Part shown: in pieces, positions 1 through 11,216 of the stretch
Position numbering within the stretch: the first letter of the stretch is position 1
How the letters are laid out: each line of letters begins with the position of its first letter
From: Ailanthus altissimus
Taxonomy: Eukaryota > Streptophyta > Magnoliopsida > Sapindales > Simaroubaceae
NCBI GenBank assembly: GCA_946807835.1
Contig: OX327697.1
Span: forward strand, 15,758,001 to 15,822,000
Reading direction: 5' to 3'
Length of the DNA stretch: 64,000 nucleotides
The notes under the pieces: model-generated
Database searches by the model: none
Seen by the model: the letters and a program-made list of their open reading frames with translations, nothing else
What the model was told of the DNA's origin: nothing
Translations under genes and position numbers: made by a program

Positions 1-895
1 TGTTGGCTCATCCAAAGGATAATAATCTAGGGTATAGACTCATCCACTAGTATTTCATTGGATTCATTAACTACTTAGTTCATCCCTTAATATAAATTGT
101 TGGCTTAGACACTAATCTCATCACAAGTTTTTGTCGTGGTCAAGTGACTATATACACATTCTAACAATCACTTATATGTCTACGGTAATCAAATCAGAAT
201 TTAATTCATTAAGATCAAGTCTAAATTATACCATACATACCACCTAGGTATATGTTTATTCTAGATGAAACTCATAATTATTACCTTATGATCATGCATT
301 AAGCTACCCTAGGCTCAACCATGAATTCCTTTGTCAAGTTCTTCATGGTTCCTCAATCATTCATAATATTGGCCATATTTAATGAAAGCAATAAACACAA
401 AATAGAATGAATCAGTTGTAATAATTAAGTTCATAAACTAAGAATCAATAAAATCCAACTACATACTAGGTTCACATAGTTTAACCATAGAATAACAAGT
501 TTAGCTCATCACAAAACAAAAGGTATTCAGCCAATCTATGAAGAACAGCAAAAACAAGAACATAATAATAAGAAAAGAGAAGAAAAACTATTAAGAATAT
601 GTCTTGGGTTGCTTCTCTCTCAATCTTGACTTGAAGCTTGAATCTTGATCTTGAATATTAATTTCTTGGCTTTTGTATTTGATTTTGTGTTGCAAATTCT
701 TTCTCTTCGTTTTTGCCTCTCTAAAGTCTGTGTATTTAACCTCAAAATAATGTTTTTATTGGTATGAGAAACCCTAAAGGCGAGGGGATTTAAATTCAAG
801 TTGAAATAAGAAAGTTGAGAGGGCTTTTATATATCGTACTGACATTGTGGCGCTAGGTTGTGGGCATCGTGGTGCTCAACTACTGACCTGGGCAC
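1..895 (-). repeat. Athila-type LTR fragment, minus orientation
   Basis: This stretch is clearly similar to 45320-46085 and more weakly to the left part of the solo LTR at 54292-55774. Shared landmarks are the text around 'ttggcttagacactaatctcatcacaag' and the later 'cttgacttgaagcttgaatcttgatc'. The solo LTR has clean TG..CA ends and, when reversed, resembles the end of the full Athila LTR here, so I read this as a minus-strand LTR fragment. It runs off the window at the left and ends near 895 in a decayed GC-rich patch. No gene is visible in it. Confidence 0.65.
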
Positions 896-902
896 TGCGT
901 AC

Positions 903-1646
903 TAGTACTTTTACACCTCTATCAATACCCAACATACAAAGAGATGACTATATGGAGCTCCACCAAAATCCAGATTATGAAGCCATCATCCGTTACTTGG
1001 CCACCCCAGATGTTCAATGGACGATGTCTGAAAGTACATTGGTCTCTTTACTCACACGCTATATATGCAAAGAATTTAAAGTATGTCATTATTTCATAAC
1101 TGCCAAGTTAATGCCAATCAGTTACATGAGCACGATAACAGTAAATAGACCTTTCCTTTTATATGCTATTCTTACAGGGAGGATAATCGATATTGGCAAG
1201 GTGATCAGAGATGCAATCCTTTTTGACCTCGATCATCCAAAGCAAGGCATTTACTGTCCCTCGCTAATTATAGCACTCTGCGCTAAAGCTGGAGTCTAGT
1301 GGACATCATCAGAAGAAGTACTTCCTCCAGCACATATCTTGAATAATAGCAAAATTACTATAATAGTTGACGGTCTTACCACCTCTACCACAAAGACTAG
1401 TAGCATAACTGACCATACATTAAAGGATGACAAGGTTAGAAGATGCCTTCACCGCACACTAGTAGTGCATATGTAGTATATCAAGACCAGATTTTGCGCA
1501 TTGCCCTACCCCACTTTGGCATGGATACACATAACTTGCCAAACATTCTGGCCTATCCAGAGCCTCCTGCTGCAGATGACTTAGGAGATGATGAAGAAGC
1601 AGAAGACGAAGTAGCGAGTGAAGATGAAGACGAATGGGACAACTAA
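903..1646 (+). pseudogene. Athila downstream ORF remnant (plant transposon protein domain)
   Basis: The translation matches the downstream ORF of the complete Athila element at 38276-39333 piece by piece: NPDYEAIIRYL against KPNYEEIIR, VCHYFITAKLMPISYMS against IWHYFIRVRLMPVTHFS, and YCPSLIIALCAKAGV against YCPSLITALYAHVGV. A second block (1443-1646) matches the acidic C-terminal tail, starting at HFGMD and ending in a run of Asp and Glu. The open frame that begins at 847 uses a GTG and its first 18 or so residues come from the neighbouring LTR fragment, so that start is not real. The protein resembles the domain usually labelled 'putative plant transposon protein', common beside Athila pol genes; its function is unknown. 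The copy has no pol of its own and is a dead fragment. Confidence 0.75.
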
Positions 1647-2800
1647 AGCTTCATAAAAACAAGGAAGTGTTCCAATTTTGTTATTTTACTGCCGCTATAA
1701 GGACATGTCTTATTATAAGTGTGGGGGCAGGGGAAACACTTCTTAGTTCTTAATTTTCTTCTATGCTTTGTTTGTCTATTCTCTATTTTTATTTATTTTC
1801 TTTAGAAGTAGTTTATTTTCTTTTAGTATCATTTTCTTGGGTCGAAAGAGTTTGTAGTCGATGATGAAAAATAGAGTTGAAAAAAAGCTATAAACTCTCT
1901 AGACTTATCTATTACTGTGTTCATTCTATATTGTAATCGGATTAAGTATATTTAGCTTATAGTTGTTCACTTTAAACACTCTTGCACTCTAAAGCTATTT
2001 AATGTTCAACAGTTGTAAGGTAGAATATACTTATTCATACAAATGAGGTAATCAAGGTCGTCTAGCTAAAACTTGTTTGATTAGTTTTCAAGGTGAAATC
2101 CTAGGACATATATAGTAAGGGATATGATTATAGGTCATGTTTGGATCGATTGGACCTTTCTAGCTAATCTTAAATATTTTTATCCTTAATTATCCTTTTT
2201 GAGCCTAATCGACTATATTCTTTTCAAACCCACTTTCGAAGCCTATATCTAATTAATACTTGTATCCGTCATAAATACCCTTCGCACTATAATACATAAC
2301 ATCTTGTTGTAAGGGTCATAAAATGATTCAAAGTTTTAGGTAAAATGAAGAGGCATCTATGGAATTATTCTCATTCAGTTAGAAGAATGGAAGAAGCTTG
2401 AATCAATAAAAACAAAAATCCTAGAAATACAATAAAGAACAATAAAAATGTTAAAAAGTTGGGTTCAAGGAAAATATGTTTGGGGGAGTGGACTGAAGTA
2501 AGAAAGAACAAAAGTGATTCTTAGACAAATGGGGTTATGGTTATAGTGCGATTTGAACTTAAATTTTTTTCACATTTTCACACTATAACCCAAGCCTCTC
2601 ATTACAAGCTAATCAAAGTCCTATTTGACATCTTATTATATACTTATTCTACATTAGTGGATATTGCTATGAAAAATAAGCTTATAAAAAATTGCTTTGG
2701 TCTTGATCTTTCTTTGAAAATAGGCTTAGGCCATTTTCACATGCTTAATTTTATTTAAATAACATTTGTTGACTTTTTAATACAAATTTTTTTTGTATTG
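1647..2800 (+). repeat. Athila 3' untranslated region remnant
   Basis: Collinear with 39335-40570 of the complete Athila element. Shared pieces include 'gtgtgggggcaggggaaacac' against 'gtttgggggtagggaaacac', then the 'ggtgaaatcctaggacatat' block and the 'catgtttggatcg' block. It continues the coding remnant before it and is cut off near 2800 by a copia LTR. No gene is seen; the small open frame at 2537-2758 lies in this UTR. Confidence 0.7.
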
Positions 2801-2809
2801 TTAGTAAAT

Positions 2810-4420
2810 GAGAATGACAGAATTTCATGAGTTGGGAAAATAAAATAATTTTATTTTTTTAATTCATTTCTATCTCTTAATCAAACATATTGCCTTCACT
2901 TTGTCTCAAATGCCACACTTCTTTTTATAACAATCGTTTGACTTAATAAATAATATTAATAACATTATTAATACATTTATTTATTCAAAATATTTTTGAA
3001 TAAATAAATGACTTTACTTGTCTCACAAGTAAGGTCATTTTAGTAATTACAAAGTCAAACGATAAATGGTCTACAATGTGCGATGTGTCATCATCCCATT
3101 AGTCAACAACTATTGTTAACCAATTAATGTACTTAACTTTTAAGTCTTGACACATGCACATTATGAGAGAACTTGAAACAAATATCCCGTTTTGCTAAAA
3201 TTTATTAGATTGAACTATTCAATCTAGTACGCTGTCCCAGTCCATAAAGAGTACACTTTATATTGTGGGACCCCTAGTTCCACGCCCGATTCCTCAAATA
3301 GAACTATTCTATGAGTCTGTGATTGATGCCCTACGCACACGTCACAGATATTACAAATCAGGGCGTTAAACCATACAAGTTAAGGTCATAACATATTTGT
3401 TTAATCCTTTCATCACCTATATCCTGGATGAGCAGAGACATAGATCATCTCAGTCAAATCTCCACGTGCTCATCCGTGAACTCATCTCCAGATTTGTATC
3501 TCGATAAACAATATACACAAATACCTTTGTGATATTGTTTAACCCTATAGAAAATCTTTTCTTAGGTTTATACTTGTGGCCATAAGATTTTTTGAAATAC
3601 AATCTTAGAGCATCAGGATATACAATTCACCTATATAAGCTGATGAATCCCTTATCTATGTACACCGGACTCCATGAGCATTAGACCATACCTAGTAACA
3701 TGTAGCAGTCAGAGTATAAAAGGTCTCTAACATACGTGAAATCAAAGCATGGTGGATCATAGACAAACCCATCGTGGCGCTTAGGTCAAAGGATCACGAA
3801 TACTATTCAACTCGAGAGGACTCATCATTAATGGCTTCATAGGATATTTATTGGGGTCCTCGTGAGTCTGTTTAGTACTTAGTCCTTACTGAATACCTGT
3901 ATGCTTATATGAGCTTTCAGTAAGCTCATGGTTAACTAAGAATAACCATATGTATCATAAGATATAACATACACTAATCTATATAAAAGAGATTCACCGA
4001 TAGATCCACATCTATAAACATAGATCAGTAACATAGTGTTTGAGAATATACTTGTATAATAATATTTTCTAACACCTATTACAACTCTTTACAACTATGT
4101 CATTACTAGTATGCCTTTAGATTTTTGTCCCATTATAGACAAAGCTCCAAGTCATTAGATTTCACTGATTATTATAGCCTGTTAACTCTTAGCAGTGCTA
4201 ACTCTTAGCATTTACAACTTTCAGCGTTGCTAACTTTTAGCCATGGTCTAGACTCTTTTAGGCCAGATCTGAACTCCTTCAGATCATACAAAATCTGTAG
4301 CATAATAAACATATACCATTTATTATAATATTAATGATTATATTGGAAATGTAAATGTATAAATATTAACAATTAATATTTATAGAATATTGGAATGATA
4401 TGTAAGCATAAACTCCAACA
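2810..4420 (-). repeat. Copia LTR (same family as 51034-53103), minus
   Basis: The reverse complement is similar over most of its length to the LTRs at 51034-53103 and 59340-61436. Examples are the 'gatctgaaggagttcagatct' block, the 'ctataatgggac' block and the 'ccgatagatccacatct' block. The boundary at 4420 is sharp: on the minus strand it begins TGTTGGAG, a canonical LTR start, exactly where LINE sequence resumes. The other end near 2810 is approximate. Either a solo LTR or one end of a truncated element. Confidence 0.75.
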
Positions 4421-6241
4421 GTTATTGATGTTTATTTGTAATTTTTGAATGACATGAAGAATTTGAGTTGTGTTAATGATACTTTGATTACCTTAATTTC
4501 CAAAGTCTATACTCCACAATGATCGGGGGATTTCTAACCTATTAGCCTCTGCAATGTATCCTATAAAATCATTGCCAAGGTTTTAGTAAATTGACTTTAA
4601 ATGGTGCTACATGAATCATCTCTAAGACTCAGAGTGCATTCATTCCTGGTAGGCTACTTACTGATACTGCAATACTTGGTTATGAATGCTTGCATTTGAT
4701 TAAGTGTCAAAGACAATCTAGGGTCAACTTATAAGACAAATGGGTTTTTCAGAGATATGGTGTCAGCGTATCTTCTGTTGTATGTCTTCTGTATCATCTT
4801 CTCTTATTAATAAGGAGATTAGAAGCCTTTTAAAACCAACCAGGGAGGGTGATTCTTTATCTCCATACTTATTCCTTATTTGCGCAGAAGGCTTCTCCAT
4901 GTTGCTTCATCATGCAGAAAGAAAATGAACTATTTGTAGTTTATGCTGTGAGAGGGGTGGCTCAACGATTTCCCACTTATTCTTTGTAGATGATAGCTTC
5001 ATCTTTGCTCAAGCCTCACTCTCCAACTGTCAAACTATTTTTTCTTTTCTTCAATGCTATAAGACAACTTAGGGTCAACTTATAAACTTGGAGAAATCGG
5101 CTTTATGTTTTGGCCTAAAATGCCATTAGCCTCTGCTGCAGAAATTGTTCAGTGTTTCGGTGTTCATCAGGTTCTTTACTATCAGAAATACCTTGGTTTA
5201 CCAAGTTGTGGGAGGCGAGATAAAAGATCCTTGTTTACATCTATAAAGGATCACATTTGGAATAAATTAAAAGGATGGAAATGCCAACTATTTTTTGCAA
5301 GTGGCCGAGAGGTATTACTTAAAGCGATGATTCAATTTATTCCCACGTACTCTATGCAATTATTCTAAATGAGATACACAAGTTATGTGTATATTTTTTG
5401 TAGGGTGGTGATGATGATAAGAAGCAAAAGCACTGGTGCAGTTGGGATAAACTTTGTACTAGAAAGAAAGATGAAGACCTAGGGTTCCGCAACTTGTTTA
5501 CTTTTAATCAATATCTTTTGGCAAAGTAATCCCAACTGTTGTTACAATATCTAGATTTGCTAGTTGCACGTGCCCTACAAAGCCATTATTTTTCTAATGT
5601 TCATTTCTTGCAGGCTACTTCCTGTTCCTCGCCCTCTTTTGTTTGGAAAAGCATTATTTAAGGATGAGATCTTTTATACAAAGGCCTTCGCTGAAGAGTT
5701 GAGGATGGATCTTCCATTCACATTTATCATGATCCCTAGTTACCACGACCCTACTTTTTTAAGCTACTCTACCCTCACAAAATGCTTGAGCTGTCAAGGG
5801 TCTTTGCATTGAAGACTGCATTTGATCATTGGAATGTGGCTGTCATTCAACAATGTTTTTCCCATGAAGAGTGGTAGCTCATTCTTTCCATACCAATTTC
5901 GGTTCAACAACAAGTCCACAAAAATTCTTTACTTTGGCATTTTGATCAACGGGGTGTGTTTTCAGTGTGGAGTTGTTATCTATTGGGTCGCTATCTCATG
6001 GGTGATGCTAATTGCTTAAGTACATTTAAGGTTCCTCAGTGGTGAAAATTTCTATGGCGAGTTAACATCCTACCGAAGGCAAAGCATTTTGCAAAGCGGG
6101 CTACACATGATTGGTTACCTACGTAGCTTAATCTGATCAGGCATCATGTTCCTATTGTTGGTATTTTTCCATGTTGTGAGAGGGTTAGGGAAAGCACCTT
6201 ACACCCCCTTTGGTTATGTAAGAAACTAACAGTGCTCCGGA
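4421..6241 (+). pseudogene. L1-type LINE reverse transcriptase, first part
   Basis: The frames carry the plant L1 reverse transcriptase signature in order: LITLISKVYTPQ and PISLCNVSYKIIAKVLVN near 4477-4590, then GDSLSPYLF near 4850, then the catalytic FVDDS at 4983-4994, then LINLEKSAL and the region leading toward the zinc-binding reverse transcriptase tail. Several frameshifts and stops separate these blocks, so no long protein survives. The 5' part with the endonuclease is missing because a copia LTR abuts at 4420. The LINE is interrupted at CCGGA (6237-6241) by the LOG-bearing LTR element and resumes at 15031, where its RNase H domain is found. Confidence 0.85.
6237..6241. repeat. Left target-site duplication CCGGA
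   Basis: CCGGA directly precedes the TG of the left LTR and recurs at 15031-15035 directly after the CA of the right LTR. Removing the element and one copy restores a continuous LINE. Confidence 0.93.
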
Positions 6242-8477
6242 TGTCACGCCCCAGACCCAACAGATCTGACACACGACATCACTTACATTCATTCAATAAT
6301 ACTTAAACATTCATTTTAATTTCTTTCAGAATTATAGCAATTGAATTATGACTGGGACAATTACTAAACCGGAGATACGCAGAGTTTTCTCAGAGATTAA
6401 CACTCTACTACGTCACCAGTAGCAACTTTGTTACCGGAAGCCCAGAATATATTCATTGCAAATTCTTACTTAAAATCAATCCATTACTACACTTGGTGAA
6501 ACTTAAACTAAATCCAACCACACACAATAAAATAATACATAAGTATTTATTCAACAGGGACAAATCAAATATTTTATCCCACGTGTCCCCAAATGAAACA
6601 CTTAGCAACCTAACAACTTAGGGAACCCAAGGAACAGCAGAAGCCTTGCCAAATCCGCTAAGCACACATGTACCTTATTTACCTGAAATCACCATAAACT
6701 ATAATGAGTATAAAACTCAGTAAGCATACTAGTTTTTCATATATCAAATACAAATATATATATGTACACAATGCATATGTATGATATGTTGTTATCAATC
6801 AAAATCATAATCTTATCAAATCACATATCATGTAAGCGCTTACACATTCTTTCAAAACACATAATAGGAATACCATCACTCAACTACTACTTAGTAGGAC
6901 TTACATATCACATATCACATAATGAGCCAAATGTCACTCGTAGGTGACATACCGTATGAGAGGAATAGTACAAGTGAGGTCTTTAAATCACACATATATA
7001 ACGCTTATGCCCGAAGGTAAAAGCCAAACCCTCACCCTGATCATCGGTGAGTCCTCTCACGTGTACCAATACGCCACCACACGAATGTGATGACTCACAC
7101 TTCCTTTAGGTACCACTAGGATCCTCCCTACATACGGAACACATAACATATACCAATCCCGAAGGAAAGGCCACACATAAAGGCTCCACAAATCACATAA
7201 AATGCCTACTAAGTTAACAGTGAGTTCAAGTACCCTCAAATCACAAAATATTTCTCATGGACATATTACACTTCAAAAGCTTTCTTTGTTAAACGCATCT
7301 TATTTTGGAAAGCTCACTTTCAAAAACACATGTATGTCCATGCTCAATGTCAATGCTCACATTCATAAACATATATTCACATTTCATATCAAAATATACT
7401 TTGACATATCATAAACATATTCTTAACCCCATTTACAAAATCATACAAAACAATAATTATGTTTATTGTGATTCCAGTAGTAAGTCTAGTATACTTACCT
7501 CTTAGCACTTACAGCTACAAGGCTTAAATCTCCTTAACCTATCAATGGAGATCAATCCTTTCATAAGCCTCACAATTCACACAAATACTTAAATAGCTTA
7601 TAAAATTATACACAATGCATTTAACACATCAAATTGGTCTAAATACTTGATTTCTCAAAACTTGTCATTCTGACCACTTACACTTAACAAAAATTTCTAA
7701 TACATCAAATGATGTCCAATTACTCCAAAATCAGAATATACCATTCTTGACTCATATATCCTTCTTATATATGAATATTATATCGAATTTCCTACACAAT
7801 CCATTCCATACACACCATCGAATCCAAACTACAAACCTGACAGGATCAAGATACTTACTGAACAGTATTCAATCTCCCAATTTTATAAAATCATATACTA
7901 ACTCAAAAATTATAAAACTACCACATAATTACTCTTAACACATATCTCAGTCTATGATAAATATTTCACTTCCAAATCACTGCCGAAAGTATTTTAAAAC
8001 TATTTTATTCTATAACTTTAAAAATCTGTTAATCAAATATTGCAATGAGCTGATACACTTTAGAAATTCATAACACTTCAACCACATTGATCTAAATTCT
8101 CAATTCTGAGTATATCATATTAGACATATAAACTTATCATATTCCACAAATTCGTAATTTTTGAAGATCATTCAGTAGGACAAACATTGTTCGTCACTGT
8201 ATTATGTGGTAGGGTTTAAAAGTGTATTTTTATACTAAGAGGCTAATTTTTGGTATTTACGAATTCACCCCCAAAACTTTCAAAGTATAACAATTTGGTC
8301 CCTAAAATAATTCCAAAGTCTTGCAAATAAACCCAATACTAATAGTATATTCTTAACCTATAAAAACACTACTAATAACAATATATAAATCAAGGATCAC
8401 CCACATACAAATAAAATACGTATATTTATATATATAAATATACATATTCTTACCGGTTATGGATACTGGTTACTACA
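6242..8477 (-). repeat. Left LTR of the LOG element (3' LTR in element sense)
   Basis: Runs from TGTCACGCC to GGTTACTACA on the plus strand. It matches the right LTR almost base for base, apart from a missing segment of about 480 bp at 8213, where the right LTR has 14279-14762. The small open frames inside it are duplicated exactly in the other LTR and are not genes. Confidence 0.95.
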
Positions 8478-8496
8478 ATTCTCCCCTCCTTATAAG
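8478..8496 (-). promoter_or_regulatory. Polypurine tract
   Basis: On the minus strand this reads ataaggaggggagaat immediately before the LTR that begins TGTAGTAACC. That is the place and composition of the plus-strand primer in Ty3-type elements. Confidence 0.85.
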
Positions 8497-9356
8497 AATT
8501 TCGTCCTCGAAATTCATAACTTAAGCACATAGATGAGGATACTTAGATCTCATTTCTTCTTCTCATTCTCAATTTTCCTTTTCAACTGTATAGTTTATTC
8601 ATAAAACATTTACAAAGCAATCTTCCTTGTATATAGGATTTGCTCATTGTGGTCCAAAATCCTAATAAATACTCATTCATATGTTAGATTATCTCTAAGT
8701 TGGCTCATAGCTGAGTATACGAGAGGAGTACGAAACATATATCCATAAAATAAACATATGACACACATTATGGACTTATAAAATTATACACACATATTTT
8801 TATTCTTTTTTCCCATTCGTTCAATATTTAATGGGTATCTATACACTTCACCTTTCATTCATTAAAGAATAACATAGATGTAGAATACCCATACTAATCT
8901 CTTACATAAAATTCTTAACTCCTTTAAAAATTTTAATCCCTTCAACATATACTGATACGTCATAATATCATTCACTACCTTGATATCATTCAAAAAAAAA
9001 TGTAGTATTTCTACGCAACTAAGTTGTCATTCAAATCAGAATATTGAAAGCATTATCTTAAACGATCAAAAATCAACTTCAATAAAAAGACCTTTAGTTC
9101 AACTGATTCTTAAACTATAGATCTTAACATTATATCTCTTACTTTAACTCTTAAAAAAAATAGTCCACCTTATTGGACATCATTTTCTCATTGAGATTGA
9201 CATGTCTGCTTTTTCTAATATGCTCGATTTCAAATAGAAAAGATTCTACTAGCACAATTACTGCGATGGCAAATATGATTCTTTTAACTATTCCTTTAAC
9301 GTCATCCACGTAAAAGGAAAGGACAAAACGATTATTGATTTTCTTTCATAAAACTC
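8497..9356. other. Element interior without a recognised gene
   Basis: AT-rich sequence between the polypurine tract and the 397-aa gene. I see no coding remnant of gag or pol and no repeat shared with the rest of the window. The stretch just upstream of 9357 probably acts as promoter for the 397-aa gene. Confidence 0.6.
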
Positions 9357-9365
9357 TATAAATAG
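9357..9365 (+). promoter_or_regulatory. TATA box of the 397-aa gene
   Basis: TATAAATAG, preceded by CTC, lies 70 bp before the ATG at 9427. This is a good plant TATA match at a spacing that leaves a short leader. Confidence 0.6.
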
Positions 9366-9426
9366 CCTAAACCTCATAATCACTTTTCTAGCAATAAATA
9401 AAACCAACCTTCTTACCATCTTCATA

Positions 9427-10620
9427 ATGAATCCCATTATCATAACTCCTCCTGTTCCTTTTTCTCCACCACAATTTCCAGACCTAATCAAAACCAGAAC
9501 ACTCCATTCCCGTGCCAAAGAATTCATCAGACACTACGCCATCTTAGCAGTCCAAGAACACGGCCTCACAGTTCTTGGTGGCCCTTTGTTCAACTTAGAA
9601 TACCCTTTCTTTCACCTGCACTCTTTTTTCCCATTTTCCCAATGGTCCAAACCTGTCATTTACTTGTTATGGTACCTGTTGGATCTGTATACAATCGCCA
9701 TAGAATTCCCATTACTTAGAACCCTCCAAAAATTAGAAAAATGTGATGAAGATCATCCAGCCCTGATTTTTCTCCAATGGTTTTACCCAAAGACATGGTG
9801 GATAACTAAATTTCAATACATGATTGCAAACAACACAAATGCTGCAGTCCCCAGACAACATCTTTGGTCAGTCTTACTTCTCCAACGGAAGGGTATGATT
9901 ATTTCAGATCACGAGATTCATTATTACCCCACTGTTAAGGATTACTTCACATTTACCCTTTCACTAAAGGGATCAATTAAGCTCTGGCCTGAAGAAGTAA
10001 TTCAGCAAAAGAGAGAACTTGAAAGAATTCTTGCTCAGGAAAATCAAATAATTCCTCCGTCTGTTTGGATCTCCCCAGAAGATGCTGCACCTTGGGAACA
10101 AGTTGAAGCTGACTTTACAGAAGACCTGAATTTTGCCAATATACTCAAATTCCAACAAAGACAAAAATATCATCTTTCACATCTCAGAAATACAGATTAC
10201 TCTACTCATCATCACCATATCCCAAACATGACTTATTATGCCAGATACAGACAAGCAATGGATAACCTTCACCAATGGCCTCAGCTAACTGTCCCGACAG
10301 AACCTACCCAATCTCAGCCAGTTGTCCCGACAGAACCTACTCAATCTCAGCCAGTTGTCCCGACAGAACTTGACCAACACCAACCCAATCTTGACTTATC
10401 CCTCTTTCAAGACTCCCAACCTTATCCAACCGACACCCAAATCCAAGAGGAAGCCAGCACATCCCTCATCCAGACCAGCTCACCTGGAGAAGATCAAGAT
10501 ATGGTAGACCCACATTCCACTCCGCCAGAGCCCTCATTCAATGTATGGGAACAACAACTCCATAAGTTTCTCTCTCACGGATACGACACAGATGAAAGCG
10601 ACCAAGGAGACTCATTTTGA
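9427..10620 (+). CDS. Unrecognised 397-aa protein carried antisense in the LTR element
   Basis: An uninterrupted frame from a true ATG to TGA, encoding 397 residues. I do not recognise the family. Roughly residues 1-190 look like a folded region rich in aromatic residues, with several Trp and Tyr (for example FLQWFYPKTWWITKFQYM near 118-135) and a hydrophobic stretch near 77-95 that is too irregular to call a membrane segment with confidence. A charged region follows at about 190-280. The last third is low-complexity, Pro/Gln/Thr-rich and acidic, with an 11-residue repeat (VPTEPTQSQPV) two and a half times and the ending DTDESDQGDSF. There is no signal peptide, no zinc knuckle and no protease or polymerase motif, so it is not an evident gag or pol. 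It has its own TATA box and AATAAA, and the LOG gene follows about 600 bp downstream in the same direction. The intact frame in a gene with a repeat-rich tail suggests selection or very recent origin. Possible origins are a captured host gene or an accessory antisense ORF of the retroelement. Confidence 0.75.
   Translation: MNPIIITPPVPFSPPQFPDLIKTRTLHSRAKEFIRHYAILAVQEHGLTVLGGPLFNLEYPFFHLHSFFPFSQWSKPVIYLLWYLLDLYTIAIEFPLLRTLQKLEKCDEDHPALIFLQWFYPKTWWITKFQYMIANNTNAAVPRQHLWSVLLLQRKGMIISDHEIHYYPTVKDYFTFTLSLKGSIKLWPEEVIQQKRELERILAQENQIIPPSVWISPEDAAPWEQVEADFTEDLNFANILKFQQRQKYHLSHLRNTDYSTHHHHIPNMTYYARYRQAMDNLHQWPQLTVPTEPTQSQPVVPTEPTQSQPVVPTELDQHQPNLDLSLFQDSQPYPTDTQIQEEASTSLIQTSSPGEDQDMVDPHSTPPEPSFNVWEQQLHKFLSHGYDTDESDQGDSF
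10291..10378 (+). repeat. 33-bp tandem repeat inside the 397-aa gene
   Basis: Units at 10291-10323 and 10324-10356 are nearly identical, with a partial third to about 10378. Each starts GTCCCGACAGAAC and encodes VPTEPTQSQPV. The period is a multiple of three, so copy number can change without breaking the frame. Confidence 0.9.
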
Positions 10621-10791
10621 CCTACATTGCTGTTTCTATTTTCACAGAAACTAGATCCGTGTTGCTCTATCACATCAAAGAGAGACTGATTACTGCTTTA
10701 TATTTATGTCAAGTGTGCTTTATCTTTCTTCATATCTGCTTTTAATCTATCGGCCAAAAATTAATGTTAAGACCACAAAATCTTTGTAATT

Positions 10792-10797
10792 AATAAA
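10792..10797 (+). terminator. AATAAA poly(A) signal of the 397-aa gene
   Basis: AATAAA lies about 170 bp after the stop codon, in AT-rich sequence with T-rich text around it. This is a canonical position for a plant near-upstream element. Confidence 0.5.
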
Positions 10798-11148
10798 GTT
10801 AATTTGGCCTCATGTCCAAAGTCCAATTGTTAGCTCAAAAAGTCTTCAAGTCATTGATGTATTGTCGACCATTAGTGCCAAAATGGCTAAGTCCCTAAAT
10901 CCATGAAATAGGCCTTTATTGACTTTTCTTAATTATCTTACCTAACTTATCACACTTCCGACACAATTTTTATCACACTTACATATCAACATATATTTAT
11001 TCAAGATTTTGCGACCTATTGTCCCTTATAAAATGATAAAGTAAAACTCATTCTCTTTTTTTTGTTTTACCTCACAAGAATCGAGAAAAATATATACTTG
11101 AGAACATACTTACACATATGCTCCACAGCTATTATCAATTTGTTTCTC
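10798..11148 (+). promoter_or_regulatory. Presumed promoter region of the LOG gene
   Basis: About 350 bp of AT-rich DNA between the poly(A) signal of the 397-aa gene and the LOG TATA box. I see no coding sequence and no repeat shared with other parts of the window. Calling it a promoter rests on position only. Confidence 0.4.
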
Positions 11149-11156
11149 TATAAATA
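11149..11156 (+). promoter_or_regulatory. TATA box of the LOG gene
   Basis: TATAAATA preceded by CTC lies 68 bp before the ATG at 11217, almost the same arrangement as in the upstream 397-aa gene. Confidence 0.6.
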
Positions 11157-11216
11157 CATTATTATTGCATCCTTATACAAACTCAAAAATATTCAAAGAT
11201 TAGGGTGAGCATAACA

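Noticed and set aside
847..1299. A 150-aa host gene
   Set aside because: It begins at a GTG, its first residues come from an LTR fragment, and the rest matches the Athila downstream ORF.
6762..7938. Small open frames inside the LTRs, repeated exactly at 12835-14011
   Set aside because: They lie wholly in LTR sequence, overlap each other on both strands, have no known domain, and are repeated only because the LTR is.
11205..11216. GTG at 11205 as start of the LOG protein
   Set aside because: GTG is not a usual start in plant nuclear genes; the ATG at 11217 lies 68 bp after a TATA box and gives a standard LOG N-terminus.
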